Below are positions 15,992 through 19,705 of a stretch of 19,705 nt of DNA, piece after piece. The stretch covers positions 1 to 19,705 of the forward strand of contig CAYUIQ010000170.1 of NCBI GenBank assembly GCA_964444795.1, read 5' to 3'. The stretch comes from JABMRP01 sp964444795. Its GTDB lineage: Bacteria; Planctomycetota; Planctomycetia; Pirellulales; Thermoguttaceae. The notes beneath the pieces were generated by a model. The model had not been told where the DNA came from and searched no databases. It was given only the letters and a program-made list of their open reading frames with translations. The first letter of the stretch is position 1, and each line of letters begins with the position of its first letter. Made by a program: the position numbers and the translations under genes.

Positions 15992-17206
15992 TCACGGTGA
16001 AACCCAGTTCGGCATTTCCCCGTTGCCCGTCTTCTCACCTTTGAGCAACCAACCAAGATTGAAACGCGCCACTTGGGACCCGCCGCTCTCGAAATTCAGA
16101 TAGATCCAGCCTTCGCTCTTGGTTGCCGGCCGGCCCGCGTTGAGCGAGGAATAGGCAAAGCCGCCTTCCTGGACCAGTCGCTTCAGGGGCCATGTCTTTC
16201 CGCCGTCGAAACTGGCCCAGACAGTGCCGTGGTTGCGTCCATTGGGGCTGTCGCAGTTGCTGTAGACGAGGATGTCTTTGTCCTTGATCGGTAGCCGCAC
16301 CAGGCCTCCCATACATCCGTAATTCGTGTTCTGCGGTCCGTCGGGCAGTACCTCGCAGATCGACAGATCTTTCCAGGTCGCGCCGCCGTCCTCGCTCGAT
16401 GCGGTCCATCGCCGCAGCGGGTTGACTCCCTCGGGAGCCCAATGCCGGCGCGAATTGTAGTAGATCCGCCCGTCGGAAAGCTCCGCCAACGTCGCCTCGC
16501 CGGTGCCAAATGCCGGAAACGGATCGCTCGGTGTCCAGGTTTTCCCGCCGTCGTCGCTGTAGATGGCGGTCGTGTAATGATGGGGCCACTGGTCGCGGCT
16601 GTTTTGCTTTCCATAGTAGCGTGCCGGACGGAGCAATCGGCCCTTATGCTTGCCGTGCCGCAGGGTGATGCCGTGTTCGTTCATGTGCATCGAGAGCACA
16701 TTGCCGTTGGGATCCGGCTGGATGACGGCGTCCAGGGGAGACCAGGTCTTGCCATCGTCTCCGCTGCGGTAGACGGTCACCGGGGCCGGTGGGTGGTGCT
16801 TCTCAACAAAGGCCAGAATCTCTCCGTTGGTTTCGTTGACGATGGCACCGCCGCCCATGAACCCCTTTCCGACCAAGATTTCGGGGCCCCAGGTCTGACC
16901 ACCGTCTTCGCTTCGCCGCACCTTGACGCCGTTCCAGAGCGCCAGCACCGTACCGTCAACGGTCACGACGACATTGGGGAACCTGTCGCCCTTGTGTACC
17001 TGTTGGATATCCAGCTTCGGCTCGCCGAGAAATGATTCGAGCTTGCCTTCCGCCGGATGGCCCGCGGCGGTAAGCCCCGCCTCGTTGCCCGGTGCTTCGT
17101 TGACCGCCAGTGCCGCCGAGCAAACCACGGCCGCCAGAGCCGCAAAGCCCCGCCTGGCGCTCGTGTAGGAAGACGGGCGGTGTGTGGTTGGTCGTGTGCT
17201 GATCAT
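15992..17206 (-). CDS. Exported GH33-type exo-sialidase-like protein
   Basis: 404 residues from the ATG at 17206, five bases after AAGGGAG; the adjacent ATG at 17209 is possible, while the frame to 17239 lacks a ribosome site. Residues about 17-38 are an export signal (ARRGFAALAAVV, possibly Tat). The propeller has five Asp boxes (99-106, 148-155, 217-224, 271-278, 332-339). GH33-like active-site features are RFPN (R75, the FRIP-type arginine), ATLAELSDGRIYYNSR (candidate acidic E near 242 and R at 253-254), R324 in NGRNHG, Y352 in YSSL, and E373 in YLNFESGG, the Tyr-Glu pair that forms the nucleophile. The Asp that usually follows the FRIP strand is not evident (WNGVKVRRSEDGG). Likely cleaves terminal sialic-acid-like sugars outside the cytoplasm. 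First gene of the operon; promoter at 17282-17309. Confidence 0.88.
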   Translation of the reverse strand: MISTRPTTHRPSSYTSARRGFAALAAVVCSAALAVNEAPGNEAGLTAAGHPAEGKLESFLGEPKLDIQQVHKGDRFPNVVVTVDGTVLALWNGVKVRRSEDGGQTWGPEILVGKGFMGGGAIVNETNGEILAFVEKHHPPAPVTVYRSGDDGKTWSPLDAVIQPDPNGNVLSMHMNEHGITLRHGKHKGRLLRPARYYGKQNSRDQWPHHYTTAIYSDDGGKTWTPSDPFPAFGTGEATLAELSDGRIYYNSRRHWAPEGVNPLRRWTASSEDGGATWKDLSICEVLPDGPQNTNYGCMGGLVRLPIKDKDILVYSNCDSPNGRNHGTVWASFDGGKTWPLKRLVQEGGFAYSSLNAGRPATKSEGWIYLNFESGGSQVARFNLGWLLKGEKTGNGEMPNWVSP

Positions 17207-17281
17207 CATCTCTCCCTTCGGTAAACTGAGAATTCCCATTCGGGTCGAGCCAGAAGACGATCCAGGCTCGCAACGGTGACT

Positions 17282-17309
17282 ATTGTAGCATCGGGTCTCC
17301 CCGTGTGTA
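17282..17309 (-). promoter_or_regulatory. Candidate promoter of the five-gene operon
   Basis: On the minus strand TACACA (17304-17309, 4/6) is 16 bases from TACAAT (17282-17287, 5/6). The predicted leader of about 70 bases contains a 6-bp CGAGCC/GGCTCG hairpin (17246-17270) and ends in the GGGAG ribosome site. No repressor site was recognised. Confidence 0.4.
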
Positions 17310-17430
17310 GCGAGGGAGGGTGTCTTGGCGTTTTCTCATCTGCGGGGGGGCGAATTTCGAGGTTGCCATTATTCAGGATGTTCCGACGCCGCTCAAGCGC
17401 GGTTGCGTTTCCCGTTTCCGCCGCGAAGTC

Positions 17431-17459
17431 TTGCAATCTCCGGGTACTCCGCCTAGAAC
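17431..17459 (+). promoter_or_regulatory. Weak promoter candidate facing the GH123-like gene
   Basis: TTGCAA (17431-17436) is 17 bases from TAGAAC (17454-17459), 4/6 matches each. It would place the long inverted repeat at 17463-17683 inside a roughly 290-base leader of the gene at 17752. No better candidate was found between the repeat and the start. Nothing was recognised in 17310-17430. Confidence 0.25.
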
Positions 17460-17462
17460 GGT

Positions 17463-17683
17463 GGTGTCATGGGCGGCTTGCCGGCTTCCGCCTGGTTCAC
17501 CCGAAATCTCCGGGAGGCTCCTGAGCCAGCCGCTCCGGAGCTCCAAGAGTACGGGTTCCTCTTCTCTGGCCCCGATCTTGCTGGCGGAAACAGAGGAGAG
17601 GAACCCGTACTTCCCCGAAATCCCCTGGTGAGCCTTTTGGCTCAGAGCGGCTCAGCAAGGGCGGGCAAGCCGCCCATGGCACC
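17463..17683. repeat. Long imperfect inverted repeat, family C
   Basis: The outer arms 17463-17485 and 17661-17683 are inverse complements with two mismatches (core CATGGGCGGCTTGCC). The inner arms 17548-17568 and 17591-17611 form a 21-bp stem with one mismatch (core TACGGGTTCCTCT). Between them, CCGAAATC recurs in direct orientation on both sides (about 17501 and 17615), suggesting a composite of nested elements. It fills the gap between the divergent sialidase operon and the GH123-like gene. There is no encoded transposase. Confidence 0.8.
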
Positions 17684-17751
17684 CAGAATGACAAACTCAA
17701 CTTTCCCAAAGGACTGCTATCCGCCCAGAACTGCTCCCGGAGAAACCGAAC

Positions 17752-19705
17752 ATGATAATGCAACGTCGGTGTTTTCTTTTCTGCTTGATCTTCTCGTGCA
17801 TTGCGCCGACTTTCGCCCGCGCGCAGTTGTTTACCGCGCCGCGGGACAAACCTTGGCGAATGGTCGACGATGTACCGGTTGCCGAGACGGCATCTCGGGC
17901 GACGTTCACCGGGATGGCACGGCCGGGGGAGTTTTTTGTATTCCAGATCGGGGTTAAGCCGAAAACGCCCGGGGGACCGTTGGTGGTCCGGTTTGATGAG
18001 TTGCGATCCGAAGACACAGCCATCCCGGCCGAAGCGATGTGTTGCTTGTCGCTGGAAGGGATCGGTAGCGACGGGCGTCCGTTGGCCAAAGAGATTCGCG
18101 TGCCGGTTGGCACGGTGCAAGTACTCTGGTGTGGGGTACACGTGCCCAAGACGGCGGCCGGTACGTACAGGGGCCGGGTGGAGGTGGCCGCGGGTGAGTC
18201 GGTGTTGGGTGAAGTCGCCGTGACGATACACGTCGAAGGCGAGCCGGTTGACGACCAGGGCGATGCGGTGGCGAAGAACCTCTCGCGGCTGCGCTGGCTC
18301 AATTCGACCGTAGGCAGCGAGCCGACCATCACCAAGCCTTTCGTCCCCGTCCAGACACAGGATCGGGTCGTCCGCGTGTTGGGTCGGGAGTTGGCCCTCG
18401 GCGAGGACGGACTGCCGCGGCAGATCACCAGTTTCTTCAATCCGTCCAATACACTGATCACCGACACGGGTCGGCCCGTGCTGGCGGGTCCGTTTTCTTT
18501 TGTCGTGGAAAACGACCAGGGAGCGATGCCCTGGCGCAGTACGTTGGGGAGCATCGAACACGACTCGCTCGAGGCCCGGTGGACCGCCCGATGCGAGGCA
18601 CCCGACGCAACGGCCGAAGTGGCCGGGCGGCTCGACTATACGGGCTCGGGTGAGCTGAGCATCACGCTACGGGCGAAGCGCGATCTGGCGCTGGAAGACA
18701 TCCGGCTGGAAGTCCCCTGGCGGGAGGACGCCGCCGACTACTTCATGGGCCTGAATCGCCGCGGCGGACGGCGCCCGGCCGAGCCGATCGCGTGGACTTG
18801 GGACGTATCGAAGCGACAGGATTGCTTCTGGATGGGCGATGTCAACGCCGGGCTGATGCTCCGCTTCAAGGACGAGCACTTCGTCCGTCCGCTGGTCAAC
18901 ATCTATTACAAGTTTCTGCCGCTCGTTCTGCCCAAGTCGTGGGGCAACGAGGGGCTCGGCAGCATCAACATCGGCGCCGCCAGCGAAGACACCGTACTGG
19001 TGCGCGCCGCAAGCGGCAAGCGGACGATGAGGGCCGGCGAGACACTCACCTTCACCACCGAACTGTATCTCACGCCGTTCCGCCCGCTGGACACGAAGAA
19101 GCAGTGGGCCGTGCGATTCCATCATCCCCATGCCGCTCGCAACGTGACCTTCCTTCGCGACACGTTGAGCAAGATGGACCCGAGCGACGGCGCCAATGTG
19201 CTCAACGTCCACCAGGCCCATTACGCCGCGCCGTACATCAATTACCCTTATGCCGACGATAGCTTCCCGGAATTGAAGCATCTGGTGGAGCAGGGGCACA
19301 AGAAGGGCGTCAAGCTGCGCGTCTATTACACCACGCGTGAGATCACACAGAACATGCCGGAGTTGTTCGCGTTGCACTCGATGAACGGCGAGGTGATCTT
19401 TCCCGGGCCTGGCCCCGATGCACGCACGCTGATTCATCGTAACGGCCCCCACCCGTGGCTGAACGAAAACCTGGGCGCGGATTTCGTGCCCGCGTGGGTC
19501 GACCATCTTCGCCGGCCCGGCGCAGAGTGGGACCTGTCGGTCATCACGCGCCCCGATTCGCGATGGAACAACTTCTATCTCCAGGGGCTGAAGTGGATGG
19601 TCGACAGTATCGATCTCGACGGCGTGTACATCGACGATACGGCCCTGGACGCGCGCAGCCTGCGGCGCGCCCGGCGTATCCTCGATACGAAACCGGGACG
19701 CCTGC
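17752..19705 (+). CDS. Secreted GH123-like (DUF6067-type) glycoside hydrolase, 3' end cut
   Basis: Open from the ATG at 17752 to the right edge (651 codons), start supported by GGAG nine bases upstream; an in-frame ATG at 17758 is less well spaced. Residues 1-24 are a signal peptide ending FARA. About 28-165 are beta-sandwich (PGEFFVFQIGV to VLGEVAVTIHVEGEP). A second beta-rich domain follows to about 450 and contains DCFWMGDVNAGLMLRF. A TIM-barrel-like region begins near 460 (GANVLNVHQAH, KKGVKLRVYYTTREI). DGVYIDDTALD (from D623, with adjacent D628-D629) is a plausible acid/base region as in GH123-like enzymes, which act on N-acetylgalactosaminides. The family call rests on recalled resemblance, so substrate is uncertain. 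Divergent from the sialidase operon, hence probably part of the same glycan-degrading locus. Confidence 0.8.
   Translation, partial: MIMQRRCFLFCLIFSCIAPTFARAQLFTAPRDKPWRMVDDVPVAETASRATFTGMARPGEFFVFQIGVKPKTPGGPLVVRFDELRSEDTAIPAEAMCCLSLEGIGSDGRPLAKEIRVPVGTVQVLWCGVHVPKTAAGTYRGRVEVAAGESVLGEVAVTIHVEGEPVDDQGDAVAKNLSRLRWLNSTVGSEPTITKPFVPVQTQDRVVRVLGRELALGEDGLPRQITSFFNPSNTLITDTGRPVLAGPFSFVVENDQGAMPWRSTLGSIEHDSLEARWTARCEAPDATAEVAGRLDYTGSGELSITLRAKRDLALEDIRLEVPWREDAADYFMGLNRRGGRRPAEPIAWTWDVSKRQDCFWMGDVNAGLMLRFKDEHFVRPLVNIYYKFLPLVLPKSWGNEGLGSINIGAASEDTVLVRAASGKRTMRAGETLTFTTELYLTPFRPLDTKKQWAVRFHHPHAARNVTFLRDTLSKMDPSDGANVLNVHQAHYAAPYINYPYADDSFPELKHLVEQGHKKGVKLRVYYTTREITQNMPELFALHSMNGEVIFPGPGPDARTLIHRNGPHPWLNENLGADFVPAWVDHLRRPGAEWDLSVITRPDSRWNNFYLQGLKWMVDSIDLDGVYIDDTALDARSLRRARRILDTKPGRL

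Noticed and set aside
17463..17683. CRISPR array or insertion sequence
   Set aside because: There are no regularly spaced direct repeats and no transposase; the structure is a composite palindrome.
17497..18561. 354-codon open frame on the minus strand
   Set aside because: It starts inside the GH123-like gene and ends inside the family C repeat; the plus-strand frame has a signal peptide, ribosome site and domain logic.

Overview
The window is GC-rich DNA that looks like the chromosome of a member of the Planctomycetota, probably an uncultured one assembled from a metagenome. This is inferred from gene content: a PEP-CTERM protein with a jelly-roll ectodomain, an NPCBM-domain protein, a C39-like/HExxH double peptidase, BNR-repeat sialidase-like proteins, a Tat-exported FAD oxidoreductase and a GH123-like protein. 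Imperfect inverted repeats also sit in the long intergenic gaps. No rRNA, tRNA, CRISPR array, transposase or phage gene was seen. One 100-N scaffold gap lies at 8663-8762. It is flanked by the same 55 bases on both sides, so it is almost certainly an unmerged contig overlap and not missing DNA.

Layout. (1) 1-846, minus: N-terminal part of a secreted NPCBM protein that runs off the left edge. (2) 1122-2624, minus: a PEP-CTERM-anchored protein with its own intrinsic terminator and a candidate promoter. (3) 3107-4591, minus: an exported protein joining a C39-like cysteine peptidase domain to a gluzincin-type HEIVH metallopeptidase domain. (4) 5087-6820, plus: a secreted protein made of repeated carboxypeptidase-regulatory-like modules. 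(5) 6862-7065, minus: a 67-residue hypothetical protein with a good promoter. (6) 7381-9401, plus: a membrane-anchored glycerophosphodiester phosphodiesterase interrupted by the false gap. (7) 17206 down to 9398, minus: a tightly packed five-gene operon. (8) 17752 to the right edge, plus: a GH123-like glycoside hydrolase, divergent from the operon.

The five-gene operon is the main functional unit. In order of transcription it encodes a GH33-type exo-sialidase-like protein, an SGNH sialate O-acetylesterase-like protein, a second five-Asp-box protein with an N-terminal jelly-roll, a Tat-signal FAD oxidoreductase, and a large secreted protein with a probable alpha/alpha-toroid fold. The last three genes overlap and are probably translationally coupled. 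With the divergent GH123-like gene this reads as an exported system for trimming O-acetylated, sialic-acid-like or related acidic glycans (inference). The oxidoreductase and the toroid protein are the parts whose chemistry is unknown. No transporter, transcription factor or cytoplasmic sialic-acid catabolic gene is visible, so the uptake and catabolic steps must lie elsewhere.

The intergenic gaps carry several different inverted-repeat families. One is present twice plus a remnant. They help decide gene starts, because the frames extend artificially into them.
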